Part shown: piece by piece, positions 35,004-44,908 of the stretch
How positions within the stretch are numbered: the first letter of the stretch is position 1
Layout: the number at the start of each line of letters is the position of its first letter
Assembly: GCA_020161815.1 (NCBI GenBank)
Contig: JAIUOP010000006.1
Location: 62,001-126,000, forward strand
Direction of reading: 5' to 3'
From: Actinomycetota bacterium
GTDB lineage: Bacteria; Actinomycetota; Actinomycetes; Actinomycetales; Dermatophilaceae
DNA: 64,000 bases
The notes under the pieces: model-generated
Database searches by the model: none
What the model saw: the letters and a program-made list of their open reading frames with translations, nothing else
Told to the model about the DNA's origin: nothing
Position numbers and translations under genes: made by a program

Positions 35004-36221
35004 GTGAGCGCCCGCCAGACCCTGACCCAGCGCGGCGTGGCCTTCCTCGCCGCCGGTGCGGTCCTGCTCGCGGCGGGTGTCCTCCTCGGCCAGCGCGACC
35101 TCACCCGGCTCGGGGTGCTGGTGCTCGGCCTGCTCCTGGCCTGTCACGCCCTGGCTCGGTGGCGACCGATCGCGGTGTCGGTCGAGCGCGCGGTCTCGCC
35201 GTCGCGCATCAGCGTCGACGAACGGGCCCGAGTGCGGGTGTCCACACGCAACGAGGCCGACGTCCGGACACCCCTGCTGCTGGCCGAGGAGCGGCTGGAC
35301 CCCGGTCTGGGTGACCGGCCCCGCTTCACGATCCCGCCCACCGGAGCCGGCACGGTGAGCGAGGTCGAGTACACCATCCGCCCCCACCTGCGCGGAGTCC
35401 ACCGGCTCGGCCCCCTCGACGTGTGGTCGCGCGACCCGTTCGGCCTGACGTCGGCACGGCGGCCGACGACGGGCACCGATGCCGTCCTCGTCATCCCGAG
35501 GATCCATGACCTCACGACGGGTCGCGCCCTCGGGCGTGGTGTCGGGTCCGAGGGCTCGGTGCCGCACCAGGTGGCCCTGCACGGTGAGGACGACCAGTCC
35601 ATCCGCGACTACCGCGAAGGGGATGACCTGCGCCGGATCCACTGGCCGGCGACGGCACGCCAGGGCACGCTCATGGTGCGCCAGGAGGACCGACCCGCGC
35701 GACGACGCGCTGTGGTCCTGCTCGACTCGCGCTCGGGGCAGCACGTCGGTCGCGGCGCCACGAGCAGCTTCGAGTGGTTCGTCACGATGGCGGCCTCCAT
35801 CGCCTCGCACTTCCTCGACCTGGGGTATGCCGTGCACCTCCTCACGAGCGATCCCACCGCCGACACCGGTGTCCGATCCGATGGCGACCTCGACACCATG
35901 CTCGACACCCTGGCCACGATGCGGCCCGGTCCGGACGACGGCTTCCGGTCGGTGCTTCGCTCCGCCCACCTCGCGACCGGCACCGGCGGCCTGCTCGTGG
36001 CCCTCGTCAGCGCCCTCGACGAGGACGGGGCGCGGGCACTGGCCGCGCTGCGGCAGCCCGGATCGACCGCCGTCGCCTTCGTGCACGGCGCCTCTGCCGA
36101 GGCGACCCGCGCCACCCTGGCGTCCTCCGGATGGCTCGCGTCATCGGTGGCCGGGTCCGAGCCACCGGCTCGGGCCTGGGCCGTGGTGACGGGCGCGTCA
36201 TACGTGGGGTCCGGGCGATGA
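35004..36221 (+). CDS. DUF58 domain membrane-anchored protein
   Basis: A 405-residue protein. Two hydrophobic segments lie at the N-terminus (GVAFLAAGAVLLAAGVLLG and LGVLVLGLLLACHAL). A beta-rich domain follows (about 50-180), then the DUF58 signature YREGDDLRRIHWPATARQG and a von-Willebrand-A-like fold (AVVLLDSRSGQHVG). DUF58 proteins are predicted partners of MoxR ATPases. No function is assigned here. It starts 1 nt after moxR, and its stop shares ATGA with the next gene. Confidence 0.88.
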   Translation: MSARQTLTQRGVAFLAAGAVLLAAGVLLGQRDLTRLGVLVLGLLLACHALARWRPIAVSVERAVSPSRISVDERARVRVSTRNEADVRTPLLLAEERLDPGLGDRPRFTIPPTGAGTVSEVEYTIRPHLRGVHRLGPLDVWSRDPFGLTSARRPTTGTDAVLVIPRIHDLTTGRALGRGVGSEGSVPHQVALHGEDDQSIRDYREGDDLRRIHWPATARQGTLMVRQEDRPARRRAVVLLDSRSGQHVGRGATSSFEWFVTMAASIASHFLDLGYAVHLLTSDPTADTGVRSDGDLDTMLDTLATMRPGPDDGFRSVLRSAHLATGTGGLLVALVSALDEDGARALAALRQPGSTAVAFVHGASAEATRATLASSGWLASSVAGSEPPARAWAVVTGASYVGSGR

Positions 36222-38512
36222 GGCGGGCCCGTGTCACGCCGACCGTCCTGGCAGCCGCCTCCACACTGGGTGCGATCCTGCCGATGCACGTGCTCTTCGC
36301 ACCGACGACCTGGGCCAGACCGGCCCTCGTCGCCATCCTCGTGGTGGCAGCGACAGGAATGCTGGGGCGCTGGGCCCTGCCCGGGCGCGTCCTCGTCGCG
36401 CTCACCCAGCTGGTCTGCCTCCTCGGGACGCTCACCCTGACCCTGCTGCGGGAGACGACGTGGCACGGCATACCCACCGCGTCGACGGTGCGTGCGGTGG
36501 GCGAGGCGATCACGGCCACGGTGACCGCGATCCAGACCCAGGCAGCACCGGTGGCCGTGACGCCCGAGGTGACGCTCGTCCTCGCCCTGGCCGTGGGGGT
36601 GGTGGCCCTGGTCGTCGACGTCGTGGCGGTGACGTCGGCAATGCCGGCGGCGGCCGGGCTGCCACTCCTGGCGGCGTTCGCCGCGAGTTCGGCCAACACC
36701 GGCGCGGGCCTCGGCGTGACCTACTTCCTCCTCCCGGCCGCCGCCTGGATCGCCCTCCTGGGCCACGACGGAGTCGCCCGCCTGCAGCGCTGGGGCAGCG
36801 CCGTGGCCCGACCGCGAGGCGGCGCGCCGCCGGACCTCTCCCGGACCCTCCTCGCGCGGGCACGGGGCATGGCCGTGGCCGTCCTCGCCGGCGCCGTCGT
36901 CCTGCCGGCGGTGATCCCGCACCTCCCACCGACCTTCCTGGCCGGCGGCCTGGGCCGGGCCGACGACAGCCGGGGCCGGGGCGAGGGCGGCGGCAACCGG
37001 CTCGTGGACTCGCTCGCGGTCGCCCGCAGCCTCGAGGACCGCTCGACCGACCCCGTCCTCACCTACCAGACCGACGACCCGGTCCCTCCCCCGTTGCGGG
37101 TCGATGTGCTGCTCCACTACGAGGACGGGGTGTGGCGGCCCGCGAGTGCCTCCACCTACGACACCGGGGGCGCCTTCCCGGCCAGCCAGGCAGATGTCGC
37201 CGTGTCCCGCCGCGTGCAGACGACCACGATCCGTGACAACGTGCTGCGCGGTCCGCAGCTGGCCCTGCCCGGCACCCCACTCGCCCTGGACATCGACCCG
37301 ACCGCCTGGCGCATCGACGCCAACGGCACCGTGCGCGTCCTGGACCGGCGTGAGGAGTACACCGTCCGCTACGAGGAAGTGACCCCCACGGCCGCGCAGC
37401 TGCGCGCCTCCGATCCCTACACCGCGGGTGACGCCCAGAGCCTGGAGATCGACCAGGCCTCGAGGGCCTACCTCCGGGACGTGCTCGCCGGAATCGCTCC
37501 CGAGGACCTGGGCGCGGCCGAGACGGCGTGGCGGATCCAGGCGTTCCTCCGCAGCGCGCAGTTCACCTACGCCCTCGACCTCGCCGACCCGGTCCAGGTC
37601 GACGCCCAGGGGCGCGAGGTGCCCGCTGACCCGCTGAGCCAGTTCCTGGCCACCCGACGGGGCTACTGCGTGCAGTTCGCCACCGCCATGGCGATGATGG
37701 CCCGCCATCGCGGGATCCCGGCACGCGTGGCCATCGGCTTCCTCCAGGGACGGCGCGACGGCGAGACGTGGAGTGTCGTGGCCGCGGATGCCCACGCCTG
37801 GCCGGAGCTGTTCTTCCCCGGGATCGGCTGGGTGAGGTACGAACCCACGCCCGGCACGCGCAGCGGCGCAGCCCCCGGCTGGAGCACCGAGCAGACCACG
37901 GCGCCGGCCCCGACCGGCCCCGGGTCGACGAGCTCGGCCAGCGCCTCGGCGGAGGCCACGCCGGACGCTGCGACCGAGGGATCCGTTGCCACCGGATCCG
38001 CCACCGACTGGCGATCGCGGCTGCAGGGCTGGCTGGGCGCCAACATCCAGGTCCTGCTCGGTCTCCTGGGGGCGGTCCTCGCCCTGGCGGCCACCCCCGT
38101 CGCCGGCCTGGCTCATCGGCGACTGGCCCTGCGCCGCGCTCGCGACGACGCCGAGCGCGTGGAAGCCGCCTGGGAGTCGATGCTCGACGGACTGGCGTCG
38201 ATCGGGGTCCGCCCGGGCGCGGGCGACACGCCGCGGCAGGCCCGGACCACGCTCTCGAGCAGGGCACACCTCGACCGGGAGGCCGACGCCGACCTGGCCG
38301 GTGTCGTCACCACCCTGGAGCGGGCCCGCTATGCCCCTCCGGGCTCGGAGGTCGACGACGTGACCCGGGCCGCCCGCCGAGTGGTGCAGTCGGCCGTGTC
38401 CAAGCGCCGGCTCACCGCCCGCGTGCAGGCCCGACTCTGGCCGGTCGAGGGACGCCGGGCCTGGCAGGAGCTCGGAGCCGCCCTCTCGGGGCGACTCCGA
38501 CGCCGCTCCTAG
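36218..38512 (+). CDS. TgpA-like membrane transglutaminase-domain protein
   Basis: A 764-residue protein: about six TM segments in the first 240 residues, then an extracytoplasmic domain. The transglutaminase core has Cys in [20 protein letters not shown] (near residue 483) and His in [20 protein letters not shown] (near 525). A Ser/Thr/Ala-rich linker, one more TM ([20 protein letters not shown]) and a DUF4129-like cytoplasmic tail end it. TgpA-type proteins are envelope proteins important in some bacteria; the substrate is unknown. ATG 36218 overlaps the DUF58 stop. Its TAG stop shares the tetramer CTAG with the stop of the convergent sigma factor gene. Confidence 0.9.
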   Translation: MRRARVTPTVLAAASTLGAILPMHVLFAPTTWARPALVAILVVAATGMLGRWALPGRVLVALTQLVCLLGTLTLTLLRETTWHGIPTASTVRAVGEAITATVTAIQTQAAPVAVTPEVTLVLALAVGVVALVVDVVAVTSAMPAAAGLPLLAAFAASSANTGAGLGVTYFLLPAAAWIALLGHDGVARLQRWGSAVARPRGGAPPDLSRTLLARARGMAVAVLAGAVVLPAVIPHLPPTFLAGGLGRADDSRGRGEGGGNRLVDSLAVARSLEDRSTDPVLTYQTDDPVPPPLRVDVLLHYEDGVWRPASASTYDTGGAFPASQADVAVSRRVQTTTIRDNVLRGPQLALPGTPLALDIDPTAWRIDANGTVRVLDRREEYTVRYEEVTPTAAQLRASDPYTAGDAQSLEIDQASRAYLRDVLAGIAPEDLGAAETAWRIQAFLRSAQFTYALDLADPVQVDAQGREVPADPLSQFLATRRGYCVQFATAMAMMARHRGIPARVAIGFLQGRRDGETWSVVAADAHAWPELFFPGIGWVRYEPTPGTRSGAAPGWSTEQTTAPAPTGPGSTSSASASAEATPDAATEGSVATGSATDWRSRLQGWLGANIQVLLGLLGAVLALAATPVAGLAHRRLALRRARDDAERVEAAWESMLDGLASIGVRPGAGDTPRQARTTLSSRAHLDREADADLAGVVTTLERARYAPPGSEVDDVTRAARRVVQSAVSKRRLTARVQARLWPVEGRRAWQELGAALSGRLRRRS

Positions 38513-40425
38513 TCGAGGTAGTCGCGCAGCGCCTGGCTGCGGCTCGGGTGACGCAGCTTGCTCATCGTCTTGGACTCGATCTGACGGATGCGCTCGCGCG
38601 TGACGCCGTAGACCTTGCCGATCTCGTCGAGGGTCTTGGGCTGCCCATCGGTGAGGCCGAAACGCATCGAGACCACGCCGGCCTCCCGCTCGGAGAGCGT
38701 GTCGAGGACCGAGTGCAGCTGCTCCTGGAGGAGGGTGAAGCTGACGGCGTCCGCGGGCACGACGGCCTCGGAGTCCTCGATGAGGTCACCGAACTCGCTG
38801 TCCCCGTCCTCACCGAGGGGGGTGTGCAGCGAGATGGGCTCGCGCCCGTACTTCTGGACCTCGACGACCTTCTCGGGCGTCATGTCGAGTTCCTTGGCCA
38901 GCTCCTCCGGGGTGGGCTCCCGGCCCAGGTCCTGCAGCATCTGGCGCTGGACGCGGGCGAGCTTGTTGATGACCTCGACCATGTGCACCGGAATGCGGAT
39001 GGTGCGGGCCTGGTCGGCCATGGCGCGGGTGATCGCCTGCCGGATCCACCAGGTGGCGTAGGTCGAGAACTTGTAGCCCTTGGTGTAGTCGAACTTCTCG
39101 ACGGCACGGATCAGGCCGAGGTTGCCCTCCTGGATGAGGTCGAGGAAGAGCATCCCGCGACCGGTGTAACGCTTGGCCAGCGAGACGACGAGGCGCAGGT
39201 TGGCCTCGAGGAGGTGGTTCTTCGCCTTCTTGCCGTCCTGGGCGATCCACCACAGCTCGCGCTTGAGCTGCATCTCCATCTTCTCGCCGGCGTTGAGCTT
39301 CTCCTCGGCGAACAGGCCGGCCTCGATGCGTTTGGCGAGCTCGACCTCCTGCTCGGCGTTGAGCAGGGCAACCTTGCCGATCTGCTTGAGGTAGTCCTTG
39401 ACCGGGTCAGCCGTCGCACCGGCGGTGACGACCTGCTGGGCCGGCGCATCGTCCTCGTCGTCGTCGCGGATGATGAACGCGGCCGACTCCTCCTCGTCCT
39501 CGGCGTTCGCGGCCGCCGCAGGCGTGCTGCCGGACTCCTCGCCTTCGGCGACGTCGGCCTCGTCCTCGGTGTCGGTGTCCGCGTCGGTGACCTCGACCTC
39601 TTCGAGGTCGGCCGGGTCGACCTCGTCGGGCTCGGCCTCGACGGGGCCTGCGTCCTCGACCTCATCGACCTCGTCGGGCGCGGTGGTCTTGGCTGCACCG
39701 GTGGCCTTGCGGGCGGCGGTCTTCACGGCCGGGCCCTTGGCCGGAGCCTTGGTGGCCGGAGCCGCTGCCTTCGCCGCGGCCTTGGTGGTGCTCGCCTTGG
39801 CCGTGGTCGCCTTCGCAGCCGTGGCCTTGGCGGGAGCCGCCTTGGCCGGCGCCGCCTTCGCGGCCGTGGTCTTCGCCGCGGTGGTCTTCGTCGCAGCGGC
39901 CTTGGTCGCCGCGGTCTTTGTCGCTGCGGCCTTCGTCGCGGCGGCCTTGGTCGCTGCGGTCTTCGACGTGGCGGACTTGGCCGGCGCCGCCTTCGCGGTC
40001 GGCTCCTTGACGGCCGTGGCCTTTGCGGTGGTCTTGGCTGCCGCGGCCTTCGCCGGCGCGCTCTTGGCCGTGGATGCCTTGGTGCTGTCCTTGGTGCTGT
40101 CCTTGGTGGAGGCCGTCTTGGCCGCCGGTGCCTTCGTCGCCTTCGTCGCGGACGCGGCCTTCGCCGGCGCCGTCTTGGCGGCGGTGGTCGCGCGTGCGGC
40201 CGCCACCTTCGCCTCCGTGGTGCGGCTCAAGGTGACCTCGATACCGGCTTCGGCCAGGGCGTTCATGATGACGCGTCCACGCGTGGCGCGCACCCCCGCC
40301 TCACGGATCGCGGTGGCGACCTCCTCGCCGGTCACGCTCCCCTCGACGCGGCCACGCTTGACCAGGGTCTGGAGAGCCGGGTGGGTGAACTCGGCAGGGA
40401 ACGAGGACTCGGGAACTGAGGGCAC
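38509..40425 (-). CDS. sigA: Principal RNA polymerase sigma factor (SigA/HrdB type)
   Basis: A 638-residue sigma-70 factor. Region 1.1-like N-terminus ([20 protein letters not shown]). Residues of about 75-215 are a Lys/Ala/Thr-rich low-complexity tail (for example [16 protein letters not shown]), then an acidic stretch ([20 protein letters not shown]). Regions 1.2-4.2 follow: [20 protein letters not shown], the region 2 core [20 protein letters not shown] and the region 4.2 helix-turn-helix [20 protein letters not shown]. It recognises -35/-10 housekeeping promoters. The GTG start is behind a promoter with a perfect TATAAT. It is convergent with, and overlaps by 4 nt, the transglutaminase gene. 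Confidence 0.96.
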   Translation of the reverse strand: MPSVPESSFPAEFTHPALQTLVKRGRVEGSVTGEEVATAIREAGVRATRGRVIMNALAEAGIEVTLSRTTEAKVAAARATTAAKTAPAKAASATKATKAPAAKTASTKDSTKDSTKASTAKSAPAKAAAAKTTAKATAVKEPTAKAAPAKSATSKTAATKAAATKAAATKTAATKAAATKTTAAKTTAAKAAPAKAAPAKATAAKATTAKASTTKAAAKAAAPATKAPAKGPAVKTAARKATGAAKTTAPDEVDEVEDAGPVEAEPDEVDPADLEEVEVTDADTDTEDEADVAEGEESGSTPAAAANAEDEEESAAFIIRDDDEDDAPAQQVVTAGATADPVKDYLKQIGKVALLNAEQEVELAKRIEAGLFAEEKLNAGEKMEMQLKRELWWIAQDGKKAKNHLLEANLRLVVSLAKRYTGRGMLFLDLIQEGNLGLIRAVEKFDYTKGYKFSTYATWWIRQAITRAMADQARTIRIPVHMVEVINKLARVQRQMLQDLGREPTPEELAKELDMTPEKVVEVQKYGREPISLHTPLGEDGDSEFGDLIEDSEAVVPADAVSFTLLQEQLHSVLDTLSEREAGVVSMRFGLTDGQPKTLDEIGKVYGVTRERIRQIESKTMSKLRHPSRSQALRDYLD

Positions 40426-40562
40426 GTGCAGGAACGACCTTTCAGTGCAGCCCGCCCGGGCACGACGAGATCGCGACGGACGGTCAGGGGGGGATGAACG
40501 AAGGCCCTCGGTGAGCTCCTGGCCGCTGCGACTGCCCGGGCTGGACGAGAGGGATCTCCAAC

Positions 40563-40588
40563 ATTATAAATCGCCGCTGGAAGCGGCG
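40563..40588 (-). terminator. Terminator of the USP gene whose U-tract is the sigA -10 box
   Basis: On the minus strand the perfect hairpin CGCCGCT-TCC-AGCGGCG (40572-40588) follows the universal stress gene and is followed by ATTTATAAT. TATAAT (40563-40568) is a perfect -10 hexamer about 140 nt upstream of the sigA start. The same bases therefore look like a Rho-independent terminator tail and the sigA promoter. No good -35 was found; the hairpin occupies the -35/-10 spacer. Confidence 0.65.
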
Positions 40589-40605
40589 TGTGCCAGGAAC
40601 CCGTT

Positions 40606-41001
40606 TCAGCCCTTCACGGCGAGGACGGCGCAGGGCGCATCGAGCAGGATCCGCTGGGCGTTCGAGCCGAGGATCAGCTTGCCCACGGGGGTCCGGCGAC
40701 GCAGGCCGATGACGATGAGGTCGGCGTCGCTCTCGTCCGCGACCGCGATGAGGTCCTCGGCCGGCTCCTTGCCCCGGACGAGTTGGCGCACCTCGACCTC
40801 GAGCCCACCCTCGCGCAGGTCGGCCTCGATCCGCTCGAGTTCGTCCTCGCTGCGCGCGTTCGCGTCACCATCGAAGTCCCGGCCACCCCGGTTGGAGTTG
40901 ATGACCACGAGCTTCTGGGAGCGCAGCTTGGCCTCCGCGATGGCGCGGTCGAGGGCAGCATGCCCCTCCTTGGTCGGGACGTATCCCACGACGATGGTCA
41001 C
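40606..41001 (-). CDS. Universal stress protein (UspA family)
   Basis: A 131-residue single-domain USP. VTIVVGYVPTKEGHAALDRA is the first strand and loop, and VIGLRRRTPVGKLILGSNAQ followed by RILLDAPCAVLAV is the ATP-binding signature (G-2x-G-9x-G-S/N). It is probably a cytoplasmic nucleotide-binding dimer with a stress role; its client is unknown. GTG 41001 is chosen over an upstream start because AAGGAGG precedes it with 7-nt spacing. A TAGCGT box at 41059-41064 could be its -10. It ends at the hairpin before sigA. Confidence 0.85.
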   Translation of the reverse strand: MTIVVGYVPTKEGHAALDRAIAEAKLRSQKLVVINSNRGGRDFDGDANARSEDELERIEADLREGGLEVEVRQLVRGKEPAEDLIAVADESDADLIVIGLRRRTPVGKLILGSNAQRILLDAPCAVLAVKG

Positions 41002-41101
41002 TGAAGTCCTCCTTGACGTCACGGCGAACCGCCTCGGCCATGACCGGGCGCACTCCGCACGCTACCCGACGCATCCCGCCCTGCACACGACCTGGTCGGG
41101 C

Positions 41102-42235
41102 TCAGCCCTCGAGCGCGTCGCGCAGGATGGCACCCACCTGGTCCGGCTCGGTGAGGAAGCCGTCGTGTCCTTGTGAGGAGGAGATGCTGACCCACCGGGC
41201 CCGTGGGAGCACCCCGGCCAGTCCGACGGAGAGGCGCGGTGGGTAGCAGCGGTCGGAGTCGACGCTGGCGATCACTGTGCGCGCCGTCACCGCGCGCAGG
41301 GCCTGAGCCACTCCCCCGCGCCCACGCCCGACGTCGTGGGAGTTCATCGCCTCGGTGAGGACGAGGTAGCTGTTGGCGTCGAAGCGCCCGGTGAGCTTGT
41401 GGGCATGGTGGTCCAGGTAGCTCTCCACCGCGAACCGGCCACCGTCCTCGCGGGGCGGGTCGCCGGCCTGGAGACGACGGCCGAAGCGGGAGCTGATCTC
41501 CGACTCGCTCCGGTAGGTCAGGTGGGCGATGCGTCGCGCGAGGCCGAGACCCGCATCCGGCGTCGGGCCCCCGTAGTAGTCACCCCCGGCGAAGTCGGGG
41601 TCCTGGCGGATCGCGAGGATCTGGGTCTGGCACCAGGCGACCTGGTCTGCGGTCGAGGCGGCGGTCGAGGCCAGCACGAGGCAGCGGGCGACACGGTCCG
41701 GGTGGGAGACGGCCCACTCCAGGGCCCGCATGCCCCCCATCGACCCGCCGAGCACGGCCGCCCACCGGTCGATCCCGAGCAGGTCCGCGACGGCGGCCTC
41801 CGCGGCCACCTGGTCACGGATGGTCACGCGGGGGAACCGAGAACCCCAGGGGCGGCCGTCGGGCGCCGGGCTCGAGGGGCCGGTGGTCCCCCGGCACCCG
41901 CCGAGGACATTCGTCGCGATCACGAAGTACCGGTCCGAGTCCACGGGAGCGCCGGGGCCGATGAGCCCCTCCCACCACCCGGCCGTCGGGTGACCCGGCC
42001 CCGCCGGTCCGACGACATGGCTGTCCCCGGTGAGTGCGTGCTCCACGAGGACGGCGTTGTCGGCGCGCTCGTTGAGCCTCCCCCACGTCTCATAGGCCAC
42101 GACGACCCCCGGGAGGACGGCACCGGACTCCAGGGTCAGGTCCCCGATGGCCAGGAAGCGCCGATCGCCGGCGGGTTCGTCCGGATCGAGCGACCACGGC
42201 ACCGAGGCGGCGGTCGTGGGCGGATCCGTGGACAT
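41102..42235 (-). CDS. metX: Homoserine O-acetyltransferase
   Basis: A 377-residue alpha/beta hydrolase-fold acyltransferase making O-acetyl-L-homoserine from homoserine and acetyl-CoA. The nucleophile Ser lies in LGGSMGGMRALEWAV (near residue 166), the Asp in ASVDSDRCYPP and the His in SSQGHDGFL. NVLGGCRGTTGPSS is the MetX oxyanion region. The product feeds MetY, encoded at 53062-54378. Expression is probably controlled by the SAM-IV riboswitch at 42281-42366. GGAG lies 10 nt before the ATG. Confidence 0.95.
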   Translation of the reverse strand: MSTDPPTTAASVPWSLDPDEPAGDRRFLAIGDLTLESGAVLPGVVVAYETWGRLNERADNAVLVEHALTGDSHVVGPAGPGHPTAGWWEGLIGPGAPVDSDRYFVIATNVLGGCRGTTGPSSPAPDGRPWGSRFPRVTIRDQVAAEAAVADLLGIDRWAAVLGGSMGGMRALEWAVSHPDRVARCLVLASTAASTADQVAWCQTQILAIRQDPDFAGGDYYGGPTPDAGLGLARRIAHLTYRSESEISSRFGRRLQAGDPPREDGGRFAVESYLDHHAHKLTGRFDANSYLVLTEAMNSHDVGRGRGGVAQALRAVTARTVIASVDSDRCYPPRLSVGLAGVLPRARWVSISSSQGHDGFLTEPDQVGAILRDALEG

Positions 42236-42280
42236 CGGTGCGGCGCTCCTGGGTTCGCGTTTGCCTCGCCGCGATCGCGG

Positions 42281-42366
42281 GAGGCCAGGTCCTCACCCGG
42301 GGCACCCCACCGCGAGGAGGGTTGCCGGCCAGCAAGCCGGGGCTTGGTGCTGGCACTCATGACCTG
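42281..42366 (-). ncRNA. SAM-IV riboswitch upstream of metX
   Basis: The minus strand runs from GGTCATGAGTGCCAGC through GCCGGCAACCCTCC and GGTGGGGTGCCCCGGGTGA to GACCTGGCC. The opening AGGTC pairs with the closing GACCT (P1), and the central GGCAACCCTCC...GGTGGGGTGC elements are the SAM-IV core. SAM-IV riboswitches bind S-adenosylmethionine and shut off methionine genes in actinobacteria. The -10 box TATAGT (42372-42377) overlaps the stop codon of the preceding DUF4192 gene. Between aptamer and start lies the palindrome CCGCGATCGCGG (42269-42280), perhaps part of the expression platform. Confidence 0.88.
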
Positions 42367-42372
42367 GCCGCA

Positions 42373-43479
42373 CTATACGGCGCGACGGGTGTCACGAGCC
42401 ACGGACGGTCCGGCGGCTGGACGACCCGCGGGATTGATCCCCAGGCCGATGACCTGCAGACCGAGTAGCGCGAGCCGGAGGTCGGGGTCGATGCGCAGGG
42501 CCCTCTCGTGGGCGTCCTTGGCCAGCCCACCCAGACCAAGGTGCCAGGCCACGCACCCCGCGACCGCACACACCGTCGCGGTGAGCGGATGCGCATCAGG
42601 TGCCCGGCGCGCCAGCGCCAGCAGCGGCTCGAGCCGACGGCGGGCGTCACCGGAGTCAGCGACGTCGTCGCTGGGCCGCGAGAGCCATCGGGTGACAGCA
42701 CGTCGCGTGTCCGGGCGCAACTGGCCCAGGGGCAGGGATCCCGGTGCCGCCACGGCGATCAGGGCATCGCGCCAGTCCACGTCGAGCAGGGAGAGCATCA
42801 GTCCCGCCAGCTGCCTCGTGGTCAGCCCCTCGACGTCGACACGACCGTCCAGCACCTCACCCCAGAGTCGGCCCTGCCGTGGCACCCGCCGGGACCCTCC
42901 GCTCATCGCCATCGCCAGCCAGCGCTCGACCCGGTGCTCGAGCTCATCGCACAGGGCCGGGGCCCGTTGCGGCTCCTCACTCACCAGTGCCCGGACGGCA
43001 GCGCGATCGGGCAGCGGAGCACTGCCCCGGAGGACGTGGAGCAGCACGGCCGGGCTGTCCGGGTGCGGACGCAAGCTGACTCCCTCGACCCGCTCACGGA
43101 CATCCGGGGAGCGCGGTGACCAACGCCGGCCGTCCCGGACGATCGTGAGGTCGACCAGCTCCAGCCCGCCCTCGCGGACGTGGTGCTCCAAGGCCTCGAT
43201 GGCTGCGTCGCTGTCCCGGCGATGGTCCTCGAAGGCCACGGCGTGGACCGCGTGCCCTCCGTTGCGCAGGGCGGCCGCGACGATCGCACCGACCTGCCTG
43301 CCCACCTCACGGGGACAGCTCAGGGTCCCGTCCTCGTCGTGCAGGGGCAGCCGTGCCGTGAAGAGCGGGGTCCGCCCGGAGAGCACCAGGACGACCAGCG
43401 CGTCGGCCGGCTGGTGCCCGAGCGAGTGTGGGAGGACGGCGATGAGCTCGTCCACGGAACGCACGGAGATCGGTGTCAT
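42373..43479 (-). CDS. DUF4192 family protein
   Basis: A 368-residue actinobacterial protein of unknown function. MTPISVRSVDELIAVLPHSL then GHQPADALVVLVLSG is the DUF4192 N-terminal signature. AVHAVAFEDHRRDSDAAIEA lies in the middle, and the C-terminal ~120 residues form Ala/Leu/Arg-rich helices like a TPR (CAVAGCVAWHLGLGGLAKDA, HERALRIDPDLR). Soluble; no catalytic motif. ATG 43479 begins exactly at the conserved start; the frame extends further upstream without support. Its stop codon coincides with the -10 box of the metX riboswitch transcript. Confidence 0.8.
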   Translation of the reverse strand: MTPISVRSVDELIAVLPHSLGHQPADALVVLVLSGRTPLFTARLPLHDEDGTLSCPREVGRQVGAIVAAALRNGGHAVHAVAFEDHRRDSDAAIEALEHHVREGGLELVDLTIVRDGRRWSPRSPDVRERVEGVSLRPHPDSPAVLLHVLRGSAPLPDRAAVRALVSEEPQRAPALCDELEHRVERWLAMAMSGGSRRVPRQGRLWGEVLDGRVDVEGLTTRQLAGLMLSLLDVDWRDALIAVAAPGSLPLGQLRPDTRRAVTRWLSRPSDDVADSGDARRRLEPLLALARRAPDAHPLTATVCAVAGCVAWHLGLGGLAKDAHERALRIDPDLRLALLGLQVIGLGINPAGRPAAGPSVARDTRRAV

Positions 43480-43599
43480 GACCCCGACCCTGACGTCCGG
43501 GGCGATGGACCTGGAGCCTCCGCAGCCGTCCTGTGGACGACACACCTGCGGGGTGAGGCCGTGTGGACGGCCTCACCCCGCAGGGGGAAATGGAGTGCC

Positions 43600-43989
43600 T
43601 CAGCCGACGACGTGACCGGGCACCGTCGTCGCGGCCGGGGACGCCGCGGGCTCCTGGGCCGCGATGCCCCGCTCCCAGCCGAGGAAGCCCTCGGTCTCGG
43701 TGACGACGGCCGCGACGAGCCAGGAGGCGATCATCGCGTCGTCGACGAGCCCGAAGACGCCGAGGACGGCCTCGGGCAGGAGGTCGATCGGCGAGAGCAG
43801 CCAGCCGAGGGCACCGACCATCATCAGCAGCCGGCCGGTCGTGGCACCGGTGTACTCGCCGCGCGCCACGGCCCGGGCCAGCCGCGGCAGCGCGGTGAGT
43901 CGTTCCACCATGGAGGGACCGCCGGGACGCGAGGCGAGGCGCAGCGCGTTCACCAGGTTGCGAATGATCGTCATACGGGGGCTGGCCAT
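43600..43989 (-). CDS. YkvA/DUF1232 family small membrane-associated protein
   Basis: A 129-residue protein with the DUF1232 core LSPIDLLPEAVLGVFGLVDD flanked by hydrophobic stretches (RLLMMVGALGWL and AMIASWLVAAVV). The family is widespread and functionally uncharacterised. ATG 43989 is preferred over the adjacent ATG at 43992 because AGGAGG (43996-44001) is then 6 nt away. The Ala/Pro-rich tail is not conserved in the family. Confidence 0.75.
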   Translation of the reverse strand: MASPRMTIIRNLVNALRLASRPGGPSMVERLTALPRLARAVARGEYTGATTGRLLMMVGALGWLLSPIDLLPEAVLGVFGLVDDAMIASWLVAAVVTETEGFLGWERGIAAQEPAASPAATTVPGHVVG

Positions 43990-44102
43990 CATGGTCCTCC
44001 TGGGTCGTGACCACCGTGCGGTGGCGTCGATCTGACCAACCATGGACGCGCGGGAGGCCATTCCCGGTTCCCCGGGATGGCTCAGCCAGGTTGAGAGCGC
44101 CC

Positions 44103-44825
44103 TCAGCGCGCGGCGATCTGGCCGCTCGTGGGGACGAACTCCCGGCGGGCACTGTCGGCGACCTTGTGCATGACCCATCCGTCGAGACCGGCACCGACGG
44201 CTCCGCCGACGAGCGGCACATTGCGCCCGAAGCGAGAGAAGACCGAACGCCCCGTCGACGACAGCAGCCGGAAGCCGATCGCCTTGTTGACGATCATCAG
44301 CGCCGGACCGGGCAGTCGCTCCGCGGCCAGGGCCGTCAGCCGCCCCGCAGGCACCACGACACCGGCCTTGGCGAGCAGGTCGTCGGCGTCGGCGCCGACG
44401 AGCGTGAGGAGGACGGCCGAGCGGATCTGCGGCGTCGACAGGTCGTAGCCCCGCACCTTGGCGATGGCGGCGACCATCCGCGTGGCGAGCAGGTAGAAGC
44501 CGGTGACATTGGCGGGCAGGGCCACCGGGAGGGTGACGAAGCCGCCGACGCTGGTGACGAACCCGGAGGCCATGGCCAGTTTGAGGTGGCTCTTGACGAT
44601 GGCGTCGACCGCGTCGTCCTGCCTCGGGTGCTTGCGCAGGGCAGCGGTGGCCACCTCGTGGGCGGAGTCGAACGGACCCTTGCCGTCGATGCCGACCTCG
44701 AGCAGTCGCTCGACCATCGCCATGGCCCGGGAGCCGATGAACCCCTGGTCCGCGCGGTCCGCGCCGGCCTGCTCCAGCGCACTCCTCGCGGGGGCGACCG
44801 CCTTGTTCTTCTCGCGTCCGAACAC
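44103..44825 (-). CDS. EcsC family protein
   Basis: A 240-residue protein with the EcsC-type arrangement. Amphipathic N-terminal helices (DAVDAIVKSHLKLAMASGFV) are followed by a hydrophobic pair GGFVTLPVALPANVTGFYLL, then KVRGYDLSTPQIRSAVLLTL and the C-terminal VPLVGGAVGAGLDGWVMHKV. EcsC-family proteins are peripheral membrane proteins of unclear function. GTG 44825 has GAGAGG upstream. It is divergent from the polymerase gene at 44909. Confidence 0.75.
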   Translation of the reverse strand: MFGREKNKAVAPARSALEQAGADRADQGFIGSRAMAMVERLLEVGIDGKGPFDSAHEVATAALRKHPRQDDAVDAIVKSHLKLAMASGFVTSVGGFVTLPVALPANVTGFYLLATRMVAAIAKVRGYDLSTPQIRSAVLLTLVGADADDLLAKAGVVVPAGRLTALAAERLPGPALMIVNKAIGFRLLSSTGRSVFSRFGRNVPLVGGAVGAGLDGWVMHKVADSARREFVPTSGQIAAR

Positions 44826-44895
44826 GTCCGACTTCCTCTCTCCCGACCTCTCGTCGGGCCGAATGCGGCCATCCTGCCAGAGCGCGAAACGCGGT

Positions 44896-44901
44896 TAGGC
44901 T
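44896..44901 (+). promoter_or_regulatory. -10 box for leaderless polymerase mRNA
   Basis: TAGGCT is separated by 7 nt from the ATG at 44909. No Shine-Dalgarno lies between. Confidence 0.45.
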
Positions 44902-44908
44902 CCCCGGC

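Noticed and set aside
39700-40210. Similar repeat block within the sigma factor gene
   Set aside because: It is the coding sequence of the Lys/Ala/Thr-rich sigma N-terminal region, known in related sigma factors, not a separate element.
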